Shown here one piece after another: positions 51,878 through 60,246 of a DNA stretch of 64,000 nucleotides. A program made the translations under genes and the position numbers. The first letter of the stretch is position 1, and every line of letters starts with the position of its first letter. This DNA is from Sedimenticola sp. Its GTDB lineage: Bacteria > Pseudomonadota > Gammaproteobacteria > Chromatiales > Chromatiaceae. Where the stretch lies: assembly GCA_026992075.1 (NCBI GenBank), contig JALXAM010000036.1, positions 84,202 through 148,201 of the forward strand, given 5' to 3'. The notes under the pieces were generated by a model. The model ran no database searches. It was not told where the DNA came from and worked only from the letters and a program-made list of their open reading frames with translations.

Positions 51878-52168
51878 AGGTCGGACTTCAGCCCGACAAC
51901 TGCAATGCTTTCCGGGCGCCGCCGCCCTGCTTCTCGTGGCGGGAACGCCGTGAATACTTTTGCACAACGCTTCCTGCTTTGCGCAAAAGCCCAGCCCCGC
52001 CATCCGTGGCGGGGCGTTCGGCGGACTTCCTTCACCCGCTGGATGAAGGCTTCCGCCTCACCCCTGTAGGCTCCGCCTCGGCATCCCTGCCTCGGAGGTC
52101 CCGCCACGAGAAGCAGGCCGTCGACTTTTAGGCGAGGTGGTAAAGCTGTCGGACTGAAGCCCGACCTA
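51878..52168. repeat. Nested repeat: outer REP pair around a variable-arm element
   Basis: The outer left end TAGGTCGGACTTCAGCCCGA and the outer right end TCGGACTGAAGCCCGACCTA are inverted copies of the dispersed palindrome (51880-51897 and 52148-52165), with 51876-51899 complementary to 52147-52170 in most positions. Inside sits a complete variable-arm element (51926-52118). The gap between nfo and the M1-like gene (51833-52198) consists almost wholly of this nest; both flanking genes converge on it. Confidence 0.7.
51926..52118 (-). repeat. Variable-arm, conserved-core element, copy D (long core)
   Basis: Perfect 15-base arms CCTGCTTCTCGTGGC (51926-51940) and complement 52104-52118. The 163-base core on the minus strand begins GGGACCTCCGAGGCAGGGAT and ends GTATTCACGGCGTTCCC. 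It contains about 100 additional bases, shared with copy C but absent from A, B and E. These include GCGGAAGCCTTC..., GCCCCGCCACGGATGGCGGG, and a TTTTGCGCAAAGCAGG segment. On the plus strand the conserved hairpin is preceded by GTAG (CCTGTAGGCTCCG). It lies between convergent genes. Confidence 0.85.
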
Positions 52169-52198
52169 TCACTCCGTTCATGCCGGTAGCCGTTACAC

Positions 52199-54304
52199 TC
52201 ATCCACCCGGTTTTTCTGCTGTATCGGCATCGACCAGGGGTGGCCGCGGTGGCAGGTGCAAGGGCGGCAGCGGCCCTTTGGCCAGCGCCACCTCCAGCGC
52301 TCCGCCGCCGACGGTCCATTGTCCCTTGAGCCGGTTCCGCCCCTGGGCGTCGAACAACAGGTAGCCATACTTGCCGTAATGGGGCAGCCGCCGGGCCAGG
52401 GATGGGGCCTGCGTGGGATTCGCCAGCAGCAGGAGGCCCAGGGCGGGGGAGCGGCCGGCGGCCAGCACCAGGCTGCCTCCCGCCAGCGGATGGGGCCGAT
52501 CTCCGATCAGCAGGTGGTCCCCTTCGAGCCGGGCCTCCAACCGGGGCAGCTGGCGGAGCACCTTGTCCGTAAAGCGGTTCTCCTTTCCGAGGATCCAGAC
52601 GGCTCCCTTGTCGGGCAATCCCTGCAAGGCAGAGTCCTCGACGATCTCCAGTCCCGGATAGCGGGACCGCCAGACTTCCGCCAGTTTCCGGTAGGCGCCG
52701 CGCCGCTCCTGGGGCGCACGGGAGGGCAGCACCACCAGCAGCGGTCGGGCGGAGAAGAGTCCGCCCAGGGAGGGAGGAATTTCGCCGGGATCCAGGCGGC
52801 GAAAGAGATCGAATCGGGCGTCCGCCCGCAGACGCAGGGGGCGCCGTTCGGTGACCAGCTGGAAGGGGGCTTCGCGTCCGGTGAGTTTTACCTGGAACAC
52901 CCGGGGAAATTCCGTTCCCTCCAGCTGGAGGTAGAGGGGCACCTCCAGAGCGAAGGGAGCCTCCGGCTGGACCTGCTCCAGCAGACCGCTGACCCGATAG
53001 CTCTTTTCCTGTCGCTCCACCCGGACCGATGAGAGGCGCAGTGCCGGCGCGCCGGTACGGCGGGTCCACTGGCGGAAGAAGGTGCCAAGGTCTCGCCCGG
53101 AGACCGCCTCGAACGCCGCCCGCAGATCATCGAAGCCGGCGATGGCGAAGCGGTTGTCCCGGTAGAAGCGGCGCAGTCCCTCGATGAAGGTGGTATCGCC
53201 CAGCAGGCGGCGCAGCATGTGGGTGAGCATGAGCATGCGCCCGTAGCCCGCCGCCTGGCTCGCCTCGCCGTGGCGGGCGCGGAAACGCACCAGGGGGATG
53301 TCGTTGTCCTGCTTCACCCAGTTGGCGTACTTGAGCAGGGTGTCGCGGCGGTACTGCGCCCCCTTGCCCTGCTGCTCCTGCAGCAGGTGATCGGCCAGGT
53401 AGGCGGTGAGCCCCTCGCTCCAGTTGCCGCCCGCCCAGTCCACATAGACCGAGTTGCCCCACCAGTTGTGCAGGATCTCGTGAGGAAAGGAGCTGCGCAG
53501 GATGAAGGGCAGCCGGATGATGCGTGAACCCAGCAGGGTGAAGGAGGGCATGCCGTAGCCGCTGGACCAGAAGTTCTCCACCAGGGCGAATTTGGCATAG
53601 GGGTAAGGGCCGATGAGCCGGCTGTAGAGGCGCAGGTAACGGGCGGTGGCCTCCAGGTAACGGTCGGCCAGGTCCGCATCCGGCTGGCGCAGCCAGGCCA
53701 TGGCAGTGACTTCACCCAGTGGCTTCCGGTAACGGGTGAAGGGGGCGGCCACCAGGTAGAGGTCGTCCTGGGGATGATTCTCTTCCCAGGATTCCTCTTC
53801 CTTTCCGGGACGGCCCTGGCTGATGCCGTGCCAGCCCTCCGGCAACGACAGGTTCATGCGGAAGGTGAGCAGATGGCCGTCGATCCAGGGAAACCAGAGG
53901 GTGGAGCCAGAGAGCTGGATCCCCTCCGGGGAGATGGTGCCCGGTGTGGCATGCAGGCGCTCTCTTTGCGGAGGGTGGCGGATGGTGCCGGACCAGGAGA
54001 GCCGGAGCCGACGTGTCGGGGTCGACAGGCGTACCGTCCAGCGGCGTGCCGGCACCGCCGCAGCTACCCGCTCCCCGGGTACCAGCTTGCCACCCGGTGA
54101 GTGCAGCTCCGGGATCAACCCTTCATGGAGCAGAAAATGCAGCTCCCTTTTCGGCTGCGGCAGGGTGAGCCGGTCCTCGACCTGCAGATGGCCATTGGCA
54201 GGAGTGGCGACCACCGACAGCTCGTGATGCACCACCGGAAGCCGGACGGCGGCCAGCAGCAGGGAGGGTAACAGCATCAGCAGGCTGATAAGATAGCGTT
54301 TCAT
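52199..54304 (-). CDS. M1-like membrane-export zinc peptidase with atypical active site
   Basis: A 701-residue protein with a signal peptide (YLISLLMLLPSLLLAA). Zinc-binding HEILH is at 275-279, and Glu297 in NWSEGL is the third ligand. The spacing is HEXXH-X17-E, one residue shorter than in classical M1 aminopeptidases (X18). Where M1 enzymes have GxMEN, this protein has GYGMPSFT, so the exopeptidase Glu is missing. The N-terminal beta domain and C-terminal helical and PDZ-like parts (PSLGGLFSARPLLVVL and later) follow. It may be a specialised endopeptidase or a non-exopeptidase relative. It is divergent from the ChaN-like gene, 67 bp away. Confidence 0.72.
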   Translation of the reverse strand: MKRYLISLLMLLPSLLLAAVRLPVVHHELSVVATPANGHLQVEDRLTLPQPKRELHFLLHEGLIPELHSPGGKLVPGERVAAAVPARRWTVRLSTPTRRLRLSWSGTIRHPPQRERLHATPGTISPEGIQLSGSTLWFPWIDGHLLTFRMNLSLPEGWHGISQGRPGKEEESWEENHPQDDLYLVAAPFTRYRKPLGEVTAMAWLRQPDADLADRYLEATARYLRLYSRLIGPYPYAKFALVENFWSSGYGMPSFTLLGSRIIRLPFILRSSFPHEILHNWWGNSVYVDWAGGNWSEGLTAYLADHLLQEQQGKGAQYRRDTLLKYANWVKQDNDIPLVRFRARHGEASQAAGYGRMLMLTHMLRRLLGDTTFIEGLRRFYRDNRFAIAGFDDLRAAFEAVSGRDLGTFFRQWTRRTGAPALRLSSVRVERQEKSYRVSGLLEQVQPEAPFALEVPLYLQLEGTEFPRVFQVKLTGREAPFQLVTERRPLRLRADARFDLFRRLDPGEIPPSLGGLFSARPLLVVLPSRAPQERRGAYRKLAEVWRSRYPGLEIVEDSALQGLPDKGAVWILGKENRFTDKVLRQLPRLEARLEGDHLLIGDRPHPLAGGSLVLAAGRSPALGLLLLANPTQAPSLARRLPHYGKYGYLLFDAQGRNRLKGQWTVGGGALEVALAKGPLPPLHLPPRPPLVDADTAEKPGG

Positions 54305-54371
54305 TTTTCATGGCCGGATGCGGATGGTGCGCGGCCCAAGCCTGCCTCGGGAGACGGGGGAAATCAAATCG

Positions 54372-55505
54372 ATGAATCGCCCTAAACTGCTTGCCTGGCT
54401 GCTGGTGCTTCCCCTGTTGCTCATTGGCTGCAAGGAGCTGGAGGTGCTGCAGCGCCGGCCGCCTCCGCCCTACACGGTGATCACCGCCGAGGGTGAGATT
54501 CGGGGTACTCTGGAGGAGCTGCTTCCCGAGCTGGCCCGCAAGCGGGTGATCTACGTGGGGGAGACCCACACCAGATATGGCCACCATCTGCTGCAGCTCG
54601 CCGTGATCCGGGGATTGCAGCGGCAGGGGGTGGATCTGGCCATCGGCATGGAGTCATTCCAAAGGCCCTACCAGAAATGGCTGGATGCCTACATCCAGGG
54701 CCGTATCGACGAGGCGGAGATGCTGGAGAAGACCCAGTGGTACGACCGCTGGCGTTTCGACTACCGGCTCTATCGGCCCATCCTGCGCTTCGCCCGGGAA
54801 CATCGCATCCCGGTGGTGGCGCTCAACGTGCGGCGTGAGATCACCGACGAGGTGTCGAAAAAGGGAATTGCCGGGCTCACTCCCGCGGAACGGGCGGCGC
54901 TACCGCAGCAGATCGACCGTTCCGACCAGGCCTATCGAGAACGGCTGCACCGGGTCTTCAGCCAGCACCAGGGACGGACAGAGAGCGACTTTCAACGTTT
55001 CCTGGACGTGCAGTACAGCTGGGACGAGAGCATGGCGCAATCCGTGGCCGACTACCTTCGGGATCACCCCGGCAAGCACATGGTGGTACTGGCCGGCAGT
55101 GGCCACCTGGCCTGGGGATCCGGTATTCCCAAACGGGTGGCCCGTCGCATCGGTGGCGACTACGCCATCATTATTCCGGCGGAACCCGGGGTGGAGCCGG
55201 GCATGGCCGACTACCTGGTGGTGCCGGAACAGCGCGAGCTGCCGCCCCGGCCGCTCATGGGGGTGCGCATCGATACCTCGGACGGGATCCGTATCACCGG
55301 CGTCACCCCGGGCAGCGGCGCCGAGAAAGCAGGGCTGCACAAGGGGGACCGCCTGCTGGCCATCGGCGGCCGGCCGGTGGATAGTTACGCCGAACTGCGG
55401 CAGCGGTTGTCGGAATATCGGCCGGGCGATCGCATCCGGGTGAAACTGGAGCGGGAGGGGAGAGTCCTGGAACGGGAGCTGGAACTGGGCGCAGCGCCCC
55501 ACTGA
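54372..55505 (+). CDS. ChaN-family lipoprotein fused to a PDZ domain
   Basis: A 377-residue lipoprotein (lipobox LLIGC, mature Cys about residue 18). Residues about 40-280 are a ChaN/haem-binding-uptake fold: VIYVGETHTRYGHHLLQLAVIRGL, DLAIGMESFQRPYQKWLDAYIQG, and MVVLAGSGHLAWGSGIPKRV. The last 90 residues are a PDZ domain (LMGVRIDTSDGIRITGVTPGSGAEKAGLHKGDRLLAIGGRPVDSYAELRQ). ChaN is linked to iron-regulated uptake, and the PDZ may couple it to a protease or transporter. ATG 54372 gives a normal lipoprotein signal. It is divergent from the M1-like gene. Confidence 0.82.
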   Translation: MNRPKLLAWLLVLPLLLIGCKELEVLQRRPPPPYTVITAEGEIRGTLEELLPELARKRVIYVGETHTRYGHHLLQLAVIRGLQRQGVDLAIGMESFQRPYQKWLDAYIQGRIDEAEMLEKTQWYDRWRFDYRLYRPILRFAREHRIPVVALNVRREITDEVSKKGIAGLTPAERAALPQQIDRSDQAYRERLHRVFSQHQGRTESDFQRFLDVQYSWDESMAQSVADYLRDHPGKHMVVLAGSGHLAWGSGIPKRVARRIGGDYAIIIPAEPGVEPGMADYLVVPEQRELPPRPLMGVRIDTSDGIRITGVTPGSGAEKAGLHKGDRLLAIGGRPVDSYAELRQRLSEYRPGDRIRVKLEREGRVLERELELGAAPH

Positions 55506-55544
55506 GCCGCTTCCCGGCCGCAGGTCCGGGCTGCATCGGGGGAC

Positions 55545-56327
55545 TCAGCCCGATTGAGCTTGCCACCAGCCGGGCAGTTCGGCCACCGAATCCAGCACCG
55601 CGTCGGGCTCGATTCCCTGTTCCAGGTCCCCGGGCAGGAACTTGCCGGTGCGCACCAGCACCGCGTGCAGGCCGGCTGCCTGGGCCGCGGCCACGTCGCC
55701 CCGTATGTCGTCGCCGATCATCAGGGTCTCTTCGGGGGTGGTGCCAAGGCGGGCGAGGGCGGCCTGGTAGAAGGGGCGTGCCGGTTTGCCCAGCACCACC
55801 GCCTCTTTGCCGGTGGCGTACTCCAGCGCCTTCACGAAGGGCCCCACGTCCAGCCGCAGGCCGTCCGGCGCCTTCCAGTAGCGGGTCAGCCCCAGTGCCA
55901 CCAGGGCAGCGGGGGAATCCACCAGCAGGCGGAAGGCCCGGTTGAGGGTGGCGAAATCCCAGGCCTCGCCCAGGTCTCCCAGCACCACCGCGTCCGCCTC
56001 TTCCCCTTCCCGGTCCACCGGGACCAGACCGCTGAATTCCTCCCGGGTGGCCTCGGGCACCAACAGGGCCACCCGGCGGCGACCCTGGTCCTGCAGCCAC
56101 TGGCGGGCCGCCACCGGCGGTGTGAAGATCGAATCCTCCTGTACCCGGATATCCAGTGCCGCCAGCTTGGCCACCAGCGCGCTGCGGGGGCGGGAGGTGG
56201 TGTTGGTGAGAAACAGGTGGGGAATTCCCTGTTCCTGGAACCAGCGCACCGCCTCCGGGGCACCGGGAACCGCCTGGTCCCCCTCGTAGAGCACGCCATC
56301 GAGATCGAAGAACACCGCTTTCAGCAT
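55545..56327 (-). CDS. HAD-IIA family phosphatase
   Basis: A 260-residue HAD superfamily hydrolase of the NagD/AraL class IIA. The nucleophile motif FFDLDGVLYEGD (DxDG) is at residues 7-14, the threonine motif FLTNTTSRP near 38-42, and Lys/Asp motifs later at KPARPF and MIGDDIRGDVAAAQAAG. The C2 cap lies between. It dephosphorylates small metabolites; the natural substrate is unknown. It is transcribed from the minus strand, convergent with the ChaN-PDZ gene (39-bp gap) and divergent from mazG (109 bp). Confidence 0.88.
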   Translation of the reverse strand: MLKAVFFDLDGVLYEGDQAVPGAPEAVRWFQEQGIPHLFLTNTTSRPRSALVAKLAALDIRVQEDSIFTPPVAARQWLQDQGRRRVALLVPEATREEFSGLVPVDREGEEADAVVLGDLGEAWDFATLNRAFRLLVDSPAALVALGLTRYWKAPDGLRLDVGPFVKALEYATGKEAVVLGKPARPFYQAALARLGTTPEETLMIGDDIRGDVAAAQAAGLHAVLVRTGKFLPGDLEQGIEPDAVLDSVAELPGWWQAQSG

Positions 56328-56436
56328 CTCGCCTCCTTCCTCCCGCGAAAAAGGAACTCCTGCGCGAAATTTTAGCCCAGCCGTTGCGTGGCTGCCCTGC
56401 CAGCCCCTATGCTAGCCGGCCCGAGACAATGAACCT

Positions 56437-57243
56437 GTGCCAGCCGTGTCGCATTCCATTGAAGAACTGCTGGAGGTCATGCGCCGCCTGCGGGACCCGG
56501 AAACGGGCTGCCCCTGGGATCTGAAGCAGGATTTCTCCACCATCGCCCCCTATACCATCGAGGAAGCCTACGAGGTGGCCGACGCCATCGAGCGGGGCGA
56601 TCTGGAGGAGCTCAAGGGGGAACTGGGGGACCTGCTGTTCCAGGTGGTGTTCCACGCCCGCATGGCGGAGGAGGCGGGCGCCTTCGCTTTCGATGACGTG
56701 GTGGATGCCATCGTGGAGAAGATGAAGCGGCGCCATCCCCACGTCTTCGGCAATGCCCGCTGCGACGACGAGCAGGCGCTGCGCGAGGCCTGGGAGGCGG
56801 AGAAGCAGCGCGAGCGGGCGAACAAGGCCCAGCACAGCGCCCTGGACGGCGTGGCCCGCACCCTTCCGGCCCTGGTGCGGGGCGTGAAGCTGCAGAAGCG
56901 GGCCGCACAGGTGGGGTTCGACTGGCCCGACGCCGGGACCTGCCTGCCCAAGGTGGAGGAGGAGCTGGCCGAGCTGCGCGAGGCGATGGAGCAGGGTGAC
57001 CAAAAGGCGCTGGCCCACGAAGCGGGAGACCTGCTGCTGGCGGTCTCCAACCTGGTGCGCCTGCTGGGGCTGGACCCGGAAGAGGTACTGCGCCAGGCCA
57101 ACGACCGCTTCGAGTGTCGTTTCCGGATCATGGAGCGCCGGCTGGCCGAGGCGGGAGTGGATCCCGGGAGCCTGGACCTGGAAGCCTGGGAAGCGGCCTG
57201 GCAGAAGGCCAAGGCAGTCGTGGTGGAGCAGGGCTGTGAGTGA
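56437..57243 (+). CDS. mazG: Nucleoside triphosphate pyrophosphohydrolase MazG
   Basis: A 268-residue tandem-domain house-cleaning enzyme that hydrolyses NTPs to NMP and pyrophosphate. Each domain has its own EExxE...E/D metal set: GCPWDLKQDFSTIAPYTIEEAYEVADAIERGDLEELKGELGDLLFQVVFHA in the first, and WPDAGTCLPKVEEELAELREAMEQG...HEAGDLLLAVSNLVRLLGLD in the second. The start is GTG 56437, with the family N-terminus (IEELLEVMRRLRDPETGCPWD) right after. It overlaps the NUDIX gene by 8 bases. Confidence 0.93.
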   Translation: MPAVSHSIEELLEVMRRLRDPETGCPWDLKQDFSTIAPYTIEEAYEVADAIERGDLEELKGELGDLLFQVVFHARMAEEAGAFAFDDVVDAIVEKMKRRHPHVFGNARCDDEQALREAWEAEKQRERANKAQHSALDGVARTLPALVRGVKLQKRAAQVGFDWPDAGTCLPKVEEELAELREAMEQGDQKALAHEAGDLLLAVSNLVRLLGLDPEEVLRQANDRFECRFRIMERRLAEAGVDPGSLDLEAWEAAWQKAKAVVVEQGCE

Positions 57244-58156
57244 CCTGGAGGGCTACCTGCGCCATGTCCGGGCCTGCAACCCGGTGGTGGATGAGCCTTT
57301 CCTGCCCTGGCTGGTGGAGGGCCGGGTGGTGGGCTGGCTGCGGCCGGCCCTGGCCGAGGCACTGGAGAGATACCCGGAAGTTTTCCGGGTATTGCCCCAG
57401 CGGGTGGAGCTGGCGCCTGGGCTGGATACCTTCGAGTCCCGCAGCCAGGCCCTGGCGCGGGTGGGGGAGCAGCTGGCGGAGCTGGGTCTGGTGACGCCCC
57501 CCATGGGGGAGCTCTATCCGGTGACCGCCGGCCGGCGGGAAGAGGCCTGCTGCATCATGGACCGGGCCGTGGCCGCCTGGTTCGGCGTGCGCACCTTCGG
57601 CCAGCATCTCAACGGTTTTCTGCGACGGGACGGGGAGATCCACATGTGGATCGGGCGTCGGGCCAGGGACCGGCTGGTGTTTCCCGGTCGCCTGGATCAC
57701 CTGGTGGCCGGCGGCCTGCCCTGGGGGGTGGGTTTGTGGGAAAACCTGGAGAAAGAGTGCTGGGAAGAGGCCGGCATCCCTCCCCCGCTGGCCCGCCAGG
57801 CCGTGCCCGTGGGGCTGGTGAGCTACAATAGGGTGGCGCAACGGGGATTCCGGTCGGACGTGCTCTACTGCTACGACCTGGAACTTTCCCCTGATTTCGA
57901 GCCTCGAAATACGGATGGCGAGGTGGAGTCCTTTACCCTGTTACCGCTGGAGGAGGTGGCCCGCCTGGTGCGGGATACGGATGAGTTCAAGCTCAACTGC
58001 AACCTCGTGATCACCGACTTCCTGATCCGCCACGGTTACATCCAGCCGGACGAACCCGGCTATCTCGCGCTGAACCTGGGGTTGCGGCAACCACCGGGGC
58101 GGCTGCGTACCCGCGCCGGGGACGGCGCCCGATTCATCGAAATACAGACTGGATGA
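57236..58156 (+). CDS. DUF4743 + NUDIX hydrolase with altered Nudix box
   Basis: A 306-residue protein. An N-terminal DUF4743-type domain (LEGYLRHVRACNPVVDEPFLPWLVEGRVVGWLRPALAEAL) precedes a NUDIX fold. The Nudix box reads GGLPWGVGLWENLEKECWEEAGI: the first Glu is Val and the Arg before the final EUxEExGU is Lys, so the first metal ligand is absent but the last Glu pair is kept. This subgroup is related to plant/fungal TPK-linked NUDIX proteins; the substrate is unknown. GTG 57236 inside the mazG end is the only start that gives the complete DUF4743 domain. Confidence 0.82.
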   Translation: MSDLEGYLRHVRACNPVVDEPFLPWLVEGRVVGWLRPALAEALERYPEVFRVLPQRVELAPGLDTFESRSQALARVGEQLAELGLVTPPMGELYPVTAGRREEACCIMDRAVAAWFGVRTFGQHLNGFLRRDGEIHMWIGRRARDRLVFPGRLDHLVAGGLPWGVGLWENLEKECWEEAGIPPPLARQAVPVGLVSYNRVAQRGFRSDVLYCYDLELSPDFEPRNTDGEVESFTLLPLEEVARLVRDTDEFKLNCNLVITDFLIRHGYIQPDEPGYLALNLGLRQPPGRLRTRAGDGARFIEIQTG

Positions 58157-60243
58157 TGAAATTCAAGACAATGCAACGCTGGATCCTGGCTTTCGCCATG
58201 CTGGTCTTCAGTGCCGGTCTGCTGGCGGTGGTCAAGGAGGTGCCGGAGGAACAGCTCAAGCCCACCAAGGAGCACCGCCAGACGGCGCTCATCGTCAACC
58301 AGGTGCTACAGCGCTACCACTACCGTAAGCCGAAGTTGAACGACGAGCTCTCTTCGCGGATCTTCGACAAGTACATCGAATCGCTGGATCCCAACAAGAG
58401 TTTCTTCACCCGCGGGGACATCCAGTCGTTCGAGAAATACCGTTACAAGCTGGATGAGGCCATCGCCCATGGCTGGCTGGAGCCGGCTTACGAGATCTTC
58501 CGTCGCTTCCGGCACCGGGTGGACCAGCAGGTGGCCTGGGCGCTGGAGCTGCTGCAGAAGAATGATTTCGATTTCAGCCGCAAGGAAAGCTACCGTTTCG
58601 ATCGCGAGGATGCGCCCTGGGCCGACGACGAGGCGGCGCTGCGGGAGCTGTGGCGCAAGCGGGTGAAGAACGACATCCTGAACCTGCGCCTGGCCGGCAA
58701 GGATGAAAAGAAGATTCGTGAGACCCTGGAGAAGCGCTACAAGACCCTTCGTCGGCGCGTTCACCAGCTGGATGCGGACGAGGTGTTTCAGACCTTTCTC
58801 AACGCCTACACCCTGAGCATCGAGCCCCATACCGCCTACATGTCGCCGGAACGTTCCGAGAACTTCGACATTTCCATGCGCCTCTCCCTGCAGGGGATCG
58901 GGGCGGTGCTCAGCAGCAAGGACGAGTACACGGAGGTGCAGAAGGTGGTTCCCGGCGGCCCGGCCGACAAGGGGGGACAACTGAAACCCGGGGACCGCAT
59001 CATCGGTGTAGCCCAGGGGCGCACCGGCGAGATGGAGGACGTGGTGGGCTGGCCGTTGCAGGACGTGGTGGAGAAGATCCGGGGGCCCAAGGGGACGGTG
59101 GTGCGGCTCAATGTTCTGCCAAAGTCCTCCGGCGCTCATGGCGCGGCCAGGGAGATCACCATCGTCCGGGACCAGATCAAGCTGGAGGACCAGGCCGCCA
59201 AGTCGAAGATCATCGAGGTGGACGGCATGCGATTCGGGGTCATCGAACTGCCCGCCTTCTACCGCGATTTCCGCGGCCAGGCGGCGGGCCAGAAGGATTT
59301 CCGCAGCACCACCCGGGACGTGCGCAAGCTCATCGCCGAGCTGCAGAAGCAGAAAGTGGACGGCATCATCATGGACCTGCGTAACAACGGCGGCGGCTCT
59401 CTCACCGAGGCCATCGAGCTCACCGGGCTGTTCATTCCGCATGGTCCCGTGGTGCAGGTGAAGGATTCCCAGGGGCGCGTGGAGGTGGAAAGGGACACCG
59501 ATCCGGAAGAGGTCTACACCGGACCGCTGGCGGTGCTGGTGAATCGCAACAGCGCCTCCGCCTCGGAGATCTTCGCAGCTGCCATCCAGGACTACGGTCG
59601 TGGCCTGATCATCGGCGAGCCCACTTTCGGCAAGGGCACGGTGCAGACCCTGGTGGAGCTGGGGCAGTTCTCCCGTGACAAGGAGGATCTGGGCCGGCTC
59701 CGGCTCACCATCGCCCAGTTTTTCCGGGTGCAGGGCGGCAGCACCCAGAACCGGGGAGTGGTTCCGGACATCGTTTTCCCAACCGCTTCCGGATCCGAGG
59801 AGCATGGGGAACGGGCCCTGGACCACGCGCTGCCCTGGACCCGCATCGATGCGGTGGACCACGAGAAGCTGGGCAGGGTGGAGGTGGCCCTGCTGCAGGG
59901 TCGGCACGAGAAACGCATCCGAAAGGATCCCGGTTTCCAGTTTCTTCAGGATCAGAATCAGGCCCTGAACGAAATCAACGACCAGAAAGAGGTGTCCCTG
60001 GTGGAGAAGGAGCGCCGTAAGGAATGGGAGGCGCGTGAAAAACGGGCGCTGGAGCGTCGCAACCGCCTGCGGGCCGCGCGTGGCCTGGAACCGCTGAAGA
60101 CGCTGGAGGAGGACGAGGACTCCTTCCACGATGACGAGGAGGAGGACCCTGAAGGGATTCACCGCATCTGGCAGGAGGAAGCAGCCCACATTCTGGCCGA
60201 TTACATCCGCCAGCAGGCGCCGGTGACCGCCCAGGCGCGTTGA
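58153..60243 (+). CDS. prc: Carboxy-terminal processing protease Prc/Tsp
   Basis: A 696-residue periplasmic serine protease. Signal peptide (RWILAFAMLVFSAGLLAV), a long N-terminal domain, a PDZ domain (LQGIGAVLSSKDEYTEVQKVVPGGPADKGG) and the peptidase S41 core with NSASASE (Ser467 region) and FGKGTVQ (Lys494) are intact, as is the C-terminal lid. It removes mis-tagged and SsrA-tagged proteins and processes penicillin-binding protein 3. It starts at ATG 58153 or the adjacent ATG 58156. gshA follows after 3 bases. Confidence 0.93.
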   Translation: MMKFKTMQRWILAFAMLVFSAGLLAVVKEVPEEQLKPTKEHRQTALIVNQVLQRYHYRKPKLNDELSSRIFDKYIESLDPNKSFFTRGDIQSFEKYRYKLDEAIAHGWLEPAYEIFRRFRHRVDQQVAWALELLQKNDFDFSRKESYRFDREDAPWADDEAALRELWRKRVKNDILNLRLAGKDEKKIRETLEKRYKTLRRRVHQLDADEVFQTFLNAYTLSIEPHTAYMSPERSENFDISMRLSLQGIGAVLSSKDEYTEVQKVVPGGPADKGGQLKPGDRIIGVAQGRTGEMEDVVGWPLQDVVEKIRGPKGTVVRLNVLPKSSGAHGAAREITIVRDQIKLEDQAAKSKIIEVDGMRFGVIELPAFYRDFRGQAAGQKDFRSTTRDVRKLIAELQKQKVDGIIMDLRNNGGGSLTEAIELTGLFIPHGPVVQVKDSQGRVEVERDTDPEEVYTGPLAVLVNRNSASASEIFAAAIQDYGRGLIIGEPTFGKGTVQTLVELGQFSRDKEDLGRLRLTIAQFFRVQGGSTQNRGVVPDIVFPTASGSEEHGERALDHALPWTRIDAVDHEKLGRVEVALLQGRHEKRIRKDPGFQFLQDQNQALNEINDQKEVSLVEKERRKEWEAREKRALERRNRLRAARGLEPLKTLEEDEDSFHDDEEEDPEGIHRIWQEEAAHILADYIRQQAPVTAQAR

Positions 60244-60246
60244 CCT

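Noticed and set aside
52007..52368. Short frames reading AGPPRQGCRGGAYRGEAEAF and VAGSPRQGCRGGAYRGEAGTF
   Set aside because: They are translations of the variable-arm element cores (copies D and C). The shared peptide comes from the repeat, not from a protein family.
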